Part shown: piece after piece, positions 16,261-25,434 of the stretch
Numbering within the stretch: position 1 is the first letter of the stretch
Layout: the number at the start of each line of letters is the position of its first letter
Assembly: GCF_946482605.1 (NCBI RefSeq)
Contig: NZ_CAMLSE010000049.1
Location: forward strand, 1 to 41,626
Direction of reading: 5' to 3'
DNA from: an uncultured Dyadobacter sp.
GTDB lineage: Bacteria; Bacteroidota; Bacteroidia; Cytophagales; Spirosomataceae
Length of the DNA: 41,626 bases
The notes under the pieces: model-generated
Seen by the model: the letters and a program-made list of their open reading frames with translations, nothing else
Database searches by the model: none
Told to the model about the DNA's origin: nothing
Position numbers and translations under genes: made by a program

Positions 16261-17400
16261 ATGAAAAGAAAGAAAGACAAGCGGCAGCCGATCCCCGATC
16301 CCGACCATCTCACCGAAGCGGAAAGAATGGCGGGGGAACGGGCGAAGCTTCTGTTCAAAACCCTCCATGATGAAACCCTGCACAGCTCAGAGAAAGAACA
16401 ACTCTGGAGCCAGGTAGAAGAATCCATTGAATTAAAAAAACAGAAGTCGTTCAACACCTTCTGGATTGCCATCGCAGCTTCGGTAACCCTGTTGCTGCTC
16501 GCGGGAGTCGGATACATTGTGTTTTACAAAAATACCGCGCAGACCATGCAGCAGGTGGCTTCACAGGCACGAGGCGTAACGAAGGAAACCCGGCTCATCT
16601 TGTCCGATAGCCGGTCGGTGAGTTTGCAGAAAGACAATTCAAGTTTGGTTTACAAGGAAAATGGTGCACTTATTCAGGTTGACTCTTCATCCACAATCGG
16701 CCAGCAGGTAGCCGGGGATCAGCAATTCAACACATTGATCGTGCCCTACGGAAAGCGCTCGGTAGTGACCCTTTCTGACGGTTCACGAATATGGCTGAAC
16801 TCCGGCTCCAAGCTGGTATATCCATCTCATTTTGAGGATTCCCAACGCGAGGTGTATCTCGAAGGGCAGGCGTTTTTCTCGGTCACACATGCGGAAAAAC
16901 AGCCATTCTACGTGCACACCCGGGATTTGCAGGTAAAAGTGCTGGGGACGGAGTTCGATGTAAGCGCCTATGACGACGACGGTTACACGGCAACCGTGCT
17001 GGCAACCGGTAGTGTGGAGCTGACAACCGGGCGGCAGTCGCTGTTCGGTTCAAAAGCGACGCGGATCACGCCGGGTACCCGTGCCGTATTCGATCCACGA
17101 AAAGCCGGCCTGAAAACGGCACAGGTGGATGTACGCGAATTTGTGTCCTGGAAAGACGGCTATCTGGCGCTGGCGAATGCACCTTTGGCCGAGATCCTGA
17201 AAAAACTGTCGAGGTATTACCGGGTTGAAATTGAATTGAAAGCACCCCATCTGGCCAACGTCACCTTTGGTGGTGGGCTGGACCTTCCGGACGACATCCG
17301 CGAAGCACTGGACGGGATTTCGGCGGTGACGTCGCTTACTTATAAACAACACGCAAACGAAAGGAGGTATGTATTAGAAGAAGGCACTACTAAACCATAA
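16261..17400 (+). CDS. FecR-type anti-sigma factor
   Basis: 379 residues. A cytoplasmic N-terminal region (1-65) is followed by one membrane segment (about 67-88, FWIAIAASVTLLLLAGVGY) and a periplasmic FecR domain (about 160-255: VPYGKRSVVTLSDGSRIWLN, VYLEGQAFFSV, LGTEFDVSAY). The C-terminal DUF4974-like segment (LANAPLAEILKKLSRYYRVEIEL) normally contacts the STN domain of the receptor. It lies 92 nt after the sigma gene and 96 nt before the SusC gene. It relays receptor occupancy across the inner membrane to the sigma factor. All expected parts are present. Confidence 0.93.
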   Translation: MKRKKDKRQPIPDPDHLTEAERMAGERAKLLFKTLHDETLHSSEKEQLWSQVEESIELKKQKSFNTFWIAIAASVTLLLLAGVGYIVFYKNTAQTMQQVASQARGVTKETRLILSDSRSVSLQKDNSSLVYKENGALIQVDSSSTIGQQVAGDQQFNTLIVPYGKRSVVTLSDGSRIWLNSGSKLVYPSHFEDSQREVYLEGQAFFSVTHAEKQPFYVHTRDLQVKVLGTEFDVSAYDDDGYTATVLATGSVELTTGRQSLFGSKATRITPGTRAVFDPRKAGLKTAQVDVREFVSWKDGYLALANAPLAEILKKLSRYYRVEIELKAPHLANVTFGGGLDLPDDIREALDGISAVTSLTYKQHANERRYVLEEGTTKP

Positions 17401-17402
17401 AA

Positions 17403-17456
17403 ATCGGAAGACGCAGCAACGTCTTCCGATCCTTCACACTTGCCGGCAAGCAAGTG
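17403..17456 (+). promoter_or_regulatory. Tandem stem-loops between fecR and susC
   Basis: The first stem is a perfect 11-bp match (ATCGGAAGACG 17403-17413 with CGTCTTCCGAT 17420-17430, 6-nt loop). The second is 7 bp (CACTTGC 17437-17443 with GCAAGTG 17450-17456, 6-nt loop). Neither is followed by a T-run, so they are not classic terminators. They could attenuate read-through, protect the 3' end of the sigma/fecR message, or mark a processing site. Confidence 0.55.
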
Positions 17457-17496
17457 ATCCTTAAACTAATGTATCAACAAAAGTCGAATCAAATTT

Positions 17497-20400
17497 ATGA
17501 AAAAATTTGACCAGAAAGGGTATTGCCCTTTCGGAGAATTATGCCCACCGAAACTGCTGAGAATTATGAAACTGACAGTTCTGCTGTTATGGATCGGGAT
17601 GATGAGCGTGCATGCAACAGGATACTCTCAGAAAAGCAGGATGGATGTCAAAATCCGGAACGGTAATCTGATCACGCTGTTCAGGCAAATTCAGGAGCAA
17701 ACCAGCTATCGTATATTTTACAGGGAAGACCTTTTGACAGAAAAGCAGGAGATCAGTGTGAACCTGAACCTGAGAAACGAAACGGTGCCGGCCATTCTGA
17801 ACGCCGCATTGAGGGGAACAAACCTAACGTATAAGGTAATAGGTAAGCAGATCGCGATCTACAAAAAAGAAGAAAGTAATGGGGCGGGACCCATTCAAAC
17901 CAACGTCATGCCCGTCATGCCCGAGGTGGTGATCCGCGAGATTACCGGCTCGGTATTAGACACCAAAGGCAATCCGCTGCCAGGCGCCACGGTGATCGTT
18001 AAGGGAACCGACAAAGGCACGTCGGCGGATGCGAGCGGGAAGTTTACCGTGGAAGCCGAGCAAGGCGATGTGCTCGTGATTTCTTTTATCGGGTATCTCA
18101 AAAAAGAACAAAAGGTAGGCGCGCAGACTACGCTCAGCATTCAGCTGGAAGAGGATTTGAACGGTCTGGAAGAGATCGTGATCGTGGGCTACGGCTCGCA
18201 ACGGAAGGCGACCATCACGGGTTCTATCGCAACGATCACGACCGAGGATCTGAAACAAAGCCCGACTGCGAGCATTACCAATGCACTGGCGGGACGTCTG
18301 CCGGGTTTATTCGCCAACCAGTTCGGCGGCGGTGAGCCGGGTGTAGACCGGAGCGATATTTTCATCCGCGGAACGGCTACTTATGGTAACCAGGCGCCGA
18401 TCGTGATCATCGATGGTCTGGAACGGAACATGGATTACCTTGCACCTTCGGAGATCGAGACATTTACGATTTTGAAAGATGCCTCTGCCACAGCGCCTTA
18501 CGGTGTTCGTGGTGCCAATGGCGTAATCCTGATCACGACGCGGCGTGGAAAGGTCCAGGATAAGGCAACGGTGAATTTCAAAGGATCGGTAGGTGTGAAC
18601 CAACCGGTGAAGTTCCCTACTTACCTCGGCTCGGCGGATTACGCAATGCTTTACAATGAGGCAAGAAAAAACGACAACCCGGATGCCGACCCCGCGACCC
18701 TGAACTTGTTTTCGGAACAAGCCATTTCCGATTTCCGCAGAGCGAAGGGCGATAACTCCGATGGCCTGGGTTACAATTGGAATTATTTCGATTATGCATT
18801 CAAGCCGGGTGTGCAGCATGATTACAGTTTATCTATTAGCGGTGGATCGTTGAGGGCCAGGTATTTTGTCCTGGCCAACTACTTCCAGCAGGATGGCAAT
18901 TACCGTCACACCGATCTGTCGGCTAATAACACGCAAGCGATTTTCAAGCGTTACAATTTCCGTTCGAACATTGATATAGACATTACGGATAATTTTTATG
19001 CAAAACTGGACATCGGCGCGCGCATTACCGACCGCAATGCGCCGGGTACCTCGGCTAACCGCATTGTAGAACTGGCCAATACGCAGCCGTCCTACCTGCC
19101 GATCGTGGTGGAGCCGAATGGGAACCCCGCCAACAGGGTTTTCGAAGCCAATAATCCGTTGGGAATGCTTTACGGGGACCAGATTTACCGGTTCAATATG
19201 CTGGGAGAATTGAGCCGCACCGGTTTCCTGAATGACAAGAATACCTATCTGAACGGATCGTTTGCATTGGGGCATAAGCTGAATTTTATCACCAAAGGGC
19301 TTTCGATCGAAGGTATGTTTTCCTACGACGCGTCTGATGGCGGATGGATCCGGAGGGATGTTACTACCTATTCGGAGGGTTATCGCGAGTACCCGGGTTA
19401 CGCGACGTTCGTGCCCGTGGACGGCGCAGATGTGTACCGCACGCCGGGCTCGTACACAGGAGCTTACAAGACGGGCAATAAATACAATATCGACCAGACG
19501 ATCCGGAACCAGTTCGACAAGAAGGATAGCGACAGCCGCTCGTACGTGCAGGCTAAGCTGGATTATATGCGCAACTTCGGCTTGCACGACGTATCGGGAA
19601 TGGTACTTTTCAACAGGTCGAGACGGATTATCAACAATCAGGTACCATTCAGCTACCAGGGCGTGACGGCGCGGGCTACCTATGGTTACGACGATCGTTA
19701 CCTGTTCGAAGTGAATGCCGCCTATAATGGCTCGGAGAACTTCGCCAAAGGCAAGCGGTACGGGTTCTTTCCGTCGGTGGCGGCAGGTTGGGTGCTTACC
19801 AAAGAGCAATTCATGACCGGCGCGCAAAGCTGGTTGAATAATCTGAAAATCAGGGGATCATATGGTTTGGTAGGAAGCGACAAGGTGCCTAACGACAGAC
19901 GGTTCATCTACCTGCAATATTTTACCAGAAGAGATCACGATTACAATTTCGGAACAGATAACTTTGGCTCCGGCGCGGGAGGCTATTTGCAGGAAGGCGA
20001 CCTCGCAAACCCTAACCTGACCTGGGAAAAGGCCAGAAAAGCCAATATCGGCATCGATGCGACGTTTTTTAAACACCTCACATTGACCCTCGACCTTTTC
20101 CGCGAGCACCGTTACGACATTATTACCGACATGAGCGGCGGCAACAAGCTCGGTTTCCCGGACATCGTGGGTAAAGATGCACCCTACCTCAACTCGGGGA
20201 TCGTGAATAACAAAGGTTTCGACCTGGAAATCGGCTGGACTGGCGCTGTCGGCAAGGATTTTACCTACTTTATCAGGCCTAACTTCACATTTGCGCGGAA
20301 CAAGATCATTTTCATGAACGAAATCCCCTACGCCTCCGCCGGCCGGGCCAACACAGGCAAGCGTATCGACGAGCATTTCGACTACATTTTCGACCGTTTC

Positions 20401-21063
20401 GTCGCCAACCAGGAAGAGGCCAACCAGCTGAATGCCATGAACAGCGGCAGCGGCTTTCAATCCTTCGGCACGTTGCGTCCCGGCGATGTGATTTACAAGG
20501 ATTTGAATGGTGACGGCAAGATCGACGACCTGGGTGACCGCACGGCTGCCGGTAATCCCCGTAATCCGGAGATCATGTTTGGTTTGCCGGTAGGCGGTCG
20601 TTTCAGGAATTTCGATTTCAGCGCATTGTTCCAGGGGGCTGCCAGGGCTTCGGTGCAGCTTTCCGGTGCGGCAGTGTACGATTTTCCGCTATTTAACCAG
20701 GATAAATACGGCAAGGTGAAACCGATGCACCTCAAACGCTGGACACCGGAAACAGCGGCGACGGCAACCTATCCCGCGCTGCATTTCGGAGATCATAGCA
20801 ATAACAAGAACGGTGCGAGCAGCCTGTTTCTTTATGATTCCAAATATGTGCGTCTGAAAACAGTGGAAATTGGCTACAACCTCCCTAAGACCGCAATTAA
20901 GAAGATCGGTATCGACAACTTCCGCATTTACGTGCAAGGGATGAACCTGCTCACCTGGGACGGACTCGGCGAGGCGGACATGGACCCCGAGACGCGGGAA
21001 GGAAGCGGTGATTGGTACCCGATCCAGAAGGTAGTGAATTTTGGTGTTGATATTTCATTCTGA
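17497..21063 (+). CDS. STN-containing SusC/RagA TonB-linked outer-membrane transducer
   Basis: 1188 residues. After an N-terminal extension typical of FecA-like SusC proteins (FGELCPPKLLRIMKLTVLLL, signal core about 24-42) comes an STN domain (about 50-122), which signals to a FecR protein. A carboxypeptidase-D regulatory-like domain follows (about 148-235: GSVLDTKGNPLPGATVIVKG). The plug starts with the SusC signature EEIVIVGYGSQRKATITGSI and ends near ANGVILITTRRG (about 355). The rest is a TonB-dependent barrel. It imports a ligand bound by the SusD partner 14 nt downstream and reports occupancy to the upstream FecR/sigma pair. The ligand is probably a glycan or related polymer, but no enzyme in the locus identifies it. 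Confidence 0.95.
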   Translation: MKKFDQKGYCPFGELCPPKLLRIMKLTVLLLWIGMMSVHATGYSQKSRMDVKIRNGNLITLFRQIQEQTSYRIFYREDLLTEKQEISVNLNLRNETVPAILNAALRGTNLTYKVIGKQIAIYKKEESNGAGPIQTNVMPVMPEVVIREITGSVLDTKGNPLPGATVIVKGTDKGTSADASGKFTVEAEQGDVLVISFIGYLKKEQKVGAQTTLSIQLEEDLNGLEEIVIVGYGSQRKATITGSIATITTEDLKQSPTASITNALAGRLPGLFANQFGGGEPGVDRSDIFIRGTATYGNQAPIVIIDGLERNMDYLAPSEIETFTILKDASATAPYGVRGANGVILITTRRGKVQDKATVNFKGSVGVNQPVKFPTYLGSADYAMLYNEARKNDNPDADPATLNLFSEQAISDFRRAKGDNSDGLGYNWNYFDYAFKPGVQHDYSLSISGGSLRARYFVLANYFQQDGNYRHTDLSANNTQAIFKRYNFRSNIDIDITDNFYAKLDIGARITDRNAPGTSANRIVELANTQPSYLPIVVEPNGNPANRVFEANNPLGMLYGDQIYRFNMLGELSRTGFLNDKNTYLNGSFALGHKLNFITKGLSIEGMFSYDASDGGWIRRDVTTYSEGYREYPGYATFVPVDGADVYRTPGSYTGAYKTGNKYNIDQTIRNQFDKKDSDSRSYVQAKLDYMRNFGLHDVSGMVLFNRSRRIINNQVPFSYQGVTARATYGYDDRYLFEVNAAYNGSENFAKGKRYGFFPSVAAGWVLTKEQFMTGAQSWLNNLKIRGSYGLVGSDKVPNDRRFIYLQYFTRRDHDYNFGTDNFGSGAGGYLQEGDLANPNLTWEKARKANIGIDATFFKHLTLTLDLFREHRYDIITDMSGGNKLGFPDIVGKDAPYLNSGIVNNKGFDLEIGWTGAVGKDFTYFIRPNFTFARNKIIFMNEIPYASAGRANTGKRIDEHFDYIFDRFVANQEEANQLNAMNSGSGFQSFGTLRPGDVIYKDLNGDGKIDDLGDRTAAGNPRNPEIMFGLPVGGRFRNFDFSALFQGAARASVQLSGAAVYDFPLFNQDKYGKVKPMHLKRWTPETAATATYPALHFGDHSNNKNGASSLFLYDSKYVRLKTVEIGYNLPKTAIKKIGIDNFRIYVQGMNLLTWDGLGEADMDPETREGSGDWYPIQKVVNFGVDISF

Positions 21064-21077
21064 AAAACCGACTATTT

Positions 21078-22976
21078 ATGAATAGCAAGAAATTTTATTC
21101 AGGAGCTATGCTCGGCATTGCATTACTGTTTTCCGCGTGCCAGGAAGACTTCCTCGACCGGAAGCCCGACGATCAGATCGACGCCGAGCAGGTTTTTACC
21201 AGGTATAACAAAATGAACCAGCTGGTGACCGATTTATACGATAATGCGAAAGGCGCCAACAGTCCGCTTGTGTTTTTCTCCCACTTCTCGTCGGCACCGG
21301 TTACCGACGAGGCAGAGGGATCCACAGCCGAGGGTAGCCTTACCAACAAGTTCAACACCGGCGACTGGAACCCGAATTCCATGCCCGACCGCAGCAACCG
21401 CGGCCAGTACTGGTGGGAGTTGTATGGCCGCATTCGTAAGGCGAATGTGATTCTGGAAGGGATTAAAAAGTATAATACGCCCGATAATCCATTGCAGGCC
21501 GGCGACCTTCAGAAACGGATCGGGGAAACCTACTTCATGCGCGCCTACCTGCATTACCTGGCCGCCCGCATGTACGGGGAGGTCGTTTACATCAACCGCA
21601 CCATTCAACCTACGGACCCGATGGATTTCAAACAGGAATCCTTTCACGCCATTGCCGCGAAAATCAATGCGGACGCTGATTCCGCAATGGCATTGGTGCC
21701 CGGAAGCTGGGGCGGCGCAGATTTTGGACGGGTGGATAAGGGGGCTTGTCTGGGTCTGAAAGCAATGGTTGCCTGGATGGCGGCCACGCCCATGTGGAAC
21801 GGCGGTACATTCCCGAACGACACGCGGCAATTTGCTTCGGAATACACCTATAATGTTGCCCGCTGGGTGAAAGCGAAGGAGGCCGCAAAAGCGGTGATCG
21901 ATTTCAAAGTGGATGGCCGCCAGCGTTACAGCTTGTACCAGGGCCACGATGCGGCCGATTTTCGCGACGATGCTGGTGTTGACAACAACAACTCCAAAGT
22001 TCCTGCGCGCTTATGGGACTTATATCACGACATGCAGGCGTTCCAGAACGAGGCAGTTTTCTTCGTAACCCGGGATAAGGACCACAACTGGCAGGGTGAT
22101 ATTTATCCGCCAAGCTGGGGAGGAAGCTCCCGTCAAATGCCTGTTCAGGAGCAAGTGGATGAGTATGAATACATTGCCCCAAATGGATTTGGCTACCCGG
22201 TATACAGCTCGCGCGCCAAAACCGACGGCTACGACGATGGTAACCCTTACGAAAGTGTTAAAAGAGACCCGCGTTTCTATCGCGATATTGTGTATCACGG
22301 CTCGACATTCAAAGGAAAGGTGATTAACACGGCCAGCGGAGCGGATAAAATAGGCGCTTCCAATTCCTCGACAACCGGTTATTTCCTGCGCAAAATCCTG
22401 CGTGAATCGTGGAACCGCGACAAAAGTTTCGCCATCAGCGGCCCGCCGGTGTGGCGCTTGCCGGAGTTCATTTACATTTATGCGGAAGCGGTCAATGAAT
22501 CGGCCGGGCCTAATGCCGAGATTTACCAGATGCTGAATGACGTAAGAAAGCGCTCATTCATGGCGCCGATCCCCACAGAAACGCAAAGCAGCAAGGCGTT
22601 GATGGACGAGTATATCAAACGCGAAAGAAGGGTGGAGCTGTTTTATGAAAATAACCGGATCTGGTCCTCGCGCCTGTATCTGGAACCGAATTCGGCCAAA
22701 GAAGTCGCTCGCGAGCAGGCGTGGCAAGGTGCAGGCGCCACCAATGAACAGCGTTCGCAAGCGTATTGGCCGTATCCTAAAACGCAACGGATGATCAACG
22801 GTATGAAACCGGTGGAAGACCCGAATGGCAAAATCGTAGTAGACGGCAGGAAATACAGAATGCAGCGCTATTTCGTAGAAAGCCGCGTGTTCGTAACGCC
22901 AAGGCATTATCTCTTCCCGATCATGCAGGACGAATTGCAGCGCACACCGACATTGAAGCAGAATCCGGGGTGGTAG
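21078..22976 (+). CDS. RagB/SusD family nutrient-binding lipoprotein
   Basis: 632 residues. A lipoprotein signal ends in LFSAC (Cys21), followed by the family hallmark QEDFLDRKPDDQI. The TPR-like helices expected of SusD are visible (TYFMRAYLHYLAARMYGEVVYI; WRLPEFIYIYAEAVNES), as is the C-terminal RxxELFYEN-type segment (ERRVELFYENNRIW). It is the ligand-binding lid of the adjacent STN-type SusC. The length is at the large end for the family, common among Cytophagales. It is the last gene of the sigma-controlled locus and ends just before the polypurine inverted repeat at 22983. Confidence 0.95.
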   Translation: MNSKKFYSGAMLGIALLFSACQEDFLDRKPDDQIDAEQVFTRYNKMNQLVTDLYDNAKGANSPLVFFSHFSSAPVTDEAEGSTAEGSLTNKFNTGDWNPNSMPDRSNRGQYWWELYGRIRKANVILEGIKKYNTPDNPLQAGDLQKRIGETYFMRAYLHYLAARMYGEVVYINRTIQPTDPMDFKQESFHAIAAKINADADSAMALVPGSWGGADFGRVDKGACLGLKAMVAWMAATPMWNGGTFPNDTRQFASEYTYNVARWVKAKEAAKAVIDFKVDGRQRYSLYQGHDAADFRDDAGVDNNNSKVPARLWDLYHDMQAFQNEAVFFVTRDKDHNWQGDIYPPSWGGSSRQMPVQEQVDEYEYIAPNGFGYPVYSSRAKTDGYDDGNPYESVKRDPRFYRDIVYHGSTFKGKVINTASGADKIGASNSSTTGYFLRKILRESWNRDKSFAISGPPVWRLPEFIYIYAEAVNESAGPNAEIYQMLNDVRKRSFMAPIPTETQSSKALMDEYIKRERRVELFYENNRIWSSRLYLEPNSAKEVAREQAWQGAGATNEQRSQAYWPYPKTQRMINGMKPVEDPNGKIVVDGRKYRMQRYFVESRVFVTPRHYLFPIMQDELQRTPTLKQNPGW

Positions 22977-22982
22977 TTTGAA

Positions 22983-23065
22983 GGGAGAAAAGGAGGAAAG
23001 GGAGGATGGAGGAAGGGGATATTTACATTTCCCTTTTCTCCTTCCTCCCTTTCCTCCTTTCTCCC
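22983..23065. repeat. Long polypurine/polypyrimidine inverted repeat between convergent genes
   Basis: A roughly 37-nt all-purine arm with a single T (22983-23019) is followed by a short AT-rich loop and a roughly 38-nt all-pyrimidine arm (23028-23065). The arms are near-perfect reverse complements, differing by about one indel and two or three mismatches. The element fills the gap between the susD stop (22976) and the convergent isomerase stop (23071). Likely a bidirectional terminator or a repetitive extragenic palindrome; homopurine mirror stretches of this kind can also adopt triplex structures. Confidence 0.85.
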
Positions 23066-23070
23066 TATTA

Positions 23071-23937
23071 TTATTCCTTAATCCCCTTGATGTAAGCAAT
23101 CGTCACCGGGATCTGCTTCAAGTACGATGGACTTTCGTCTTCGATGAAGTAATGCTTGACACCTACCTTTTTCGCCGCCTTCAAAGTGGCTGCGATGTCG
23201 ATTTGGCCGGTGCCTAGTGCTACATCGTTGGTAGTGGGCGTGCCGCCTGAGAGGTCGCCTTTCACTCCTTTTTTCAGGTCTTTAAGGTGCATCAGCTTCC
23301 ATCTTGTCGGGTATTTTAAAAGCAATTTCGCGGGATCCTGGCCCGGGAATGCGGTCCAGAGCACGTCCATTTCGAAGTTTACGTATTCGGGATTGGTGTT
23401 CTTCACGATGTAGTCGAACAATGTGCCGTTCTCATACGGCACGAACTCGTAGCCGTGGTTGTGGTAAGTCAGCGAAATGCCAGCTGCTTTCAGTTCTTTC
23501 CCCGCTTTGTTGAAGTCGGCTACCGCTTTTTTCGCGGTTTCGAGATTGAAATTGCCTTTTTCGTGAGGAATCCAGGCTACCATCACGTAGGTGGCACCGA
23601 GGATTTTGGCATCCTTGATGGTTTGCGCGGTGCTTTCGCTCAGCTTTTTGTAATCGGCACCGATGGAACGCATTTTAATGCCCCTTTTGTCGAGCTGCTT
23701 GCGGAGTTCTTCGGTGGTCATGCCGGCGATCGGGCCGCCTTCCATTTCGGTAACGCCGAGGGACTTGATCGTGTCCAGCGTAGCTTCGATACCTTTGCCC
23801 CAGCTGCCGCGGAATGTATATGCCTGTAAGCCGATCGGAGCGGTGTAAACCGGCTTGCCCTGCGCAAAAAGGTCACTTTCGCCCGTCAGCAATGCCGCAG
23901 CCAGACAGCCCAGACCAATTAGTTTTTTCATTGTCAT
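23071..23937 (-). CDS. Exported sugar phosphate isomerase/epimerase-like TIM-barrel protein
   Basis: 288 residues with a signal peptide (MKKLIGLGCLAAALLTG, cleavage probably after LFAQ). Two ATGs (23937 and 23931) are possible; they differ by two residues. The body fits the xylose-isomerase-like TIM barrel family (AP endonuclease 2 fold): IGLQAYTFRGSWGKG near the start, SLTYHNHGYEF (about 175-185), FEMDVLWTAF and LMHLKDLKKG. These hold the usual Glu, His and Asp metal ligands. Exported homologues are common in Bacteroidota but poorly characterised; sugar or inositol epimerisation in the periplasm is plausible. It is convergent with the SusD gene, so not in that operon. Confidence 0.88.
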   Translation of the reverse strand: MTMKKLIGLGCLAAALLTGESDLFAQGKPVYTAPIGLQAYTFRGSWGKGIEATLDTIKSLGVTEMEGGPIAGMTTEELRKQLDKRGIKMRSIGADYKKLSESTAQTIKDAKILGATYVMVAWIPHEKGNFNLETAKKAVADFNKAGKELKAAGISLTYHNHGYEFVPYENGTLFDYIVKNTNPEYVNFEMDVLWTAFPGQDPAKLLLKYPTRWKLMHLKDLKKGVKGDLSGGTPTTNDVALGTGQIDIAATLKAAKKVGVKHYFIEDESPSYLKQIPVTIAYIKGIKE

Positions 23938-24034
23938 TTCGTTGATTGTTTTAGATAGGTATTGCCAAAAGTGTTTCCAGGTAGCAGGAAGAAACCGTGG
24001 TCATTTCTTTAAAGCATTGCCTGTTATTGATATA

Positions 24035-25411
24035 CTAAAATCCGTCGGCCTTGATCTGCTTTTCACTCAATTCACCGTATTTTTTAACCTGCTCCTTAAT
24101 CTCCGAGGCCTTGCCTACAAACACAAATTGCAGCTTGTCTTTCGGAAAATAGGTTGCGATAATGTCCTTCGCCTGTGCTACGGTCAGTCCGTCGACTTTC
24201 GATTGAAATGTATTGATATAACTTTCGTCGAAATTGTAGGTAAACATATCCGTCAACAGCCGCGCCAATGCAGCTGCCGACTCGTAATCCGGCGGGAAAT
24301 CACCCTTCACATAGGCCTTCGCGGACGCAAGGATTTCTTCGTTGATGCCGGTTTTATGGAGGCTGTCGAGCACGCTTAGCGCCATGTCGATCGCCGGAAC
24401 GGTCGTGGAGTTTTTAGTAAATGTGCTGATACCGAATGTGCCGGCATATTTGTAGCGCGTAAAACGGCTGCCGGCGCCGTAAGTCAGGCCGGAATTCACG
24501 CGCAATGCATCGTTCAGCCAGGAGGTGAAGCGGCCGCCCAAAATGGTGTTGATCACGACAATAGGCACGAAGTCAGGCGAGTTGAAGTCGACTCCCTTGC
24601 CGCCGATCATCAATGTCGTCTCGCGGGCGTCGTCTTTGTTTACAAGCAGCACGCGGGCTTTGTCGAATTCCAGGTTGGGCGCCACGCGTTTCACCATTCT
24701 TGCAGGTGCCGTTTTCCATTCGCCAAACAATGCGGTTACCTTTTTCTTCATATCCGCTGCTTTGAAATCGCCGACAATCGAAATCGCGCCTTTTCCGGTG
24801 GTATAGTTGCTCTGGTAAAATGCCTTCACCGCGGCTGCGTCGATTTTTTCAACGGTAGATTTGCTGCCGGTCGTGGGTGTCGCGTAGGGGAAATTGTTGA
24901 AAAGGAACGCATTATAGTAGTTCCCGATCACCTGCCGCGGGCTTTCCTTCGCCTGGGCGAGTTCGAGCAGCGTGCGCTGTTTGTGTTTGTCAAATTCGGT
25001 AACATCGAAAACCGGGTGAATCAGCACCTGCTGGATCAGTTCAAAAAGCTTTTCCTGGTCTTTTACGGCAAAGGAAGCCGCAAGACCCGCATTGTCTTTC
25101 GATGCATAGGTAGAAAGGCTCGCGCCAACGTAGTCGGTCATTTCCTCGATCTGCGCTTTGGTGTATTTCTGCGTGCCGAACAGCAATGCGTCGGCTGTCA
25201 GGCTGGCGAGGCCGTAGCGCTCACCGTCGTTGATCGACCCGGCATCGAATACCGCCGAGACGTTGATCAGCGGCACCTCGTGCTGTTCCATGAGGTACAC
25301 GGTGAGCCCGTTTTTGAGTTTGAATGTCTCGTAAGGCGGCACCTTGAAATTATTCTGCGCCTTGGCCGCGAACGTGCACAGGGCGAGTATGAGTACTAAT
25401 ATATTTTTCAT
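24035..25411 (-). CDS. M16 family peptidase, non-catalytic partner
   Basis: 458 residues with a signal peptide (cleavage near AKA-Q). It has the two-lobed M16 layout, but the HxxEH zinc motif is absent: at that place it reads GLASLTADALLFGT (67-80). The C-terminal lobe keeps the glycine-rich and Arg/Tyr segment (DALRVNSGLTYGAGS) that M16B partners use for substrate binding. It lies 23 nt downstream of a gene with an intact zinc site, so the two should form the heterodimeric clam-shell peptidase. Located in the periplasm. The natural peptide substrate is unknown. Confidence 0.92.
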   Translation of the reverse strand: MKNILVLILALCTFAAKAQNNFKVPPYETFKLKNGLTVYLMEQHEVPLINVSAVFDAGSINDGERYGLASLTADALLFGTQKYTKAQIEEMTDYVGASLSTYASKDNAGLAASFAVKDQEKLFELIQQVLIHPVFDVTEFDKHKQRTLLELAQAKESPRQVIGNYYNAFLFNNFPYATPTTGSKSTVEKIDAAAVKAFYQSNYTTGKGAISIVGDFKAADMKKKVTALFGEWKTAPARMVKRVAPNLEFDKARVLLVNKDDARETTLMIGGKGVDFNSPDFVPIVVINTILGGRFTSWLNDALRVNSGLTYGAGSRFTRYKYAGTFGISTFTKNSTTVPAIDMALSVLDSLHKTGINEEILASAKAYVKGDFPPDYESAAALARLLTDMFTYNFDESYINTFQSKVDGLTVAQAKDIIATYFPKDKLQFVFVGKASEIKEQVKKYGELSEKQIKADGF

Positions 25412-25434
25412 TCCAATTTCAATTTGAATGGCTG

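Noticed and set aside
22554..23099. A 181-codon minus-strand frame crossing the polypurine repeat
   Set aside because: It is antisense to the end of susD and its N-terminal part is low-complexity translation of the inverted repeat.
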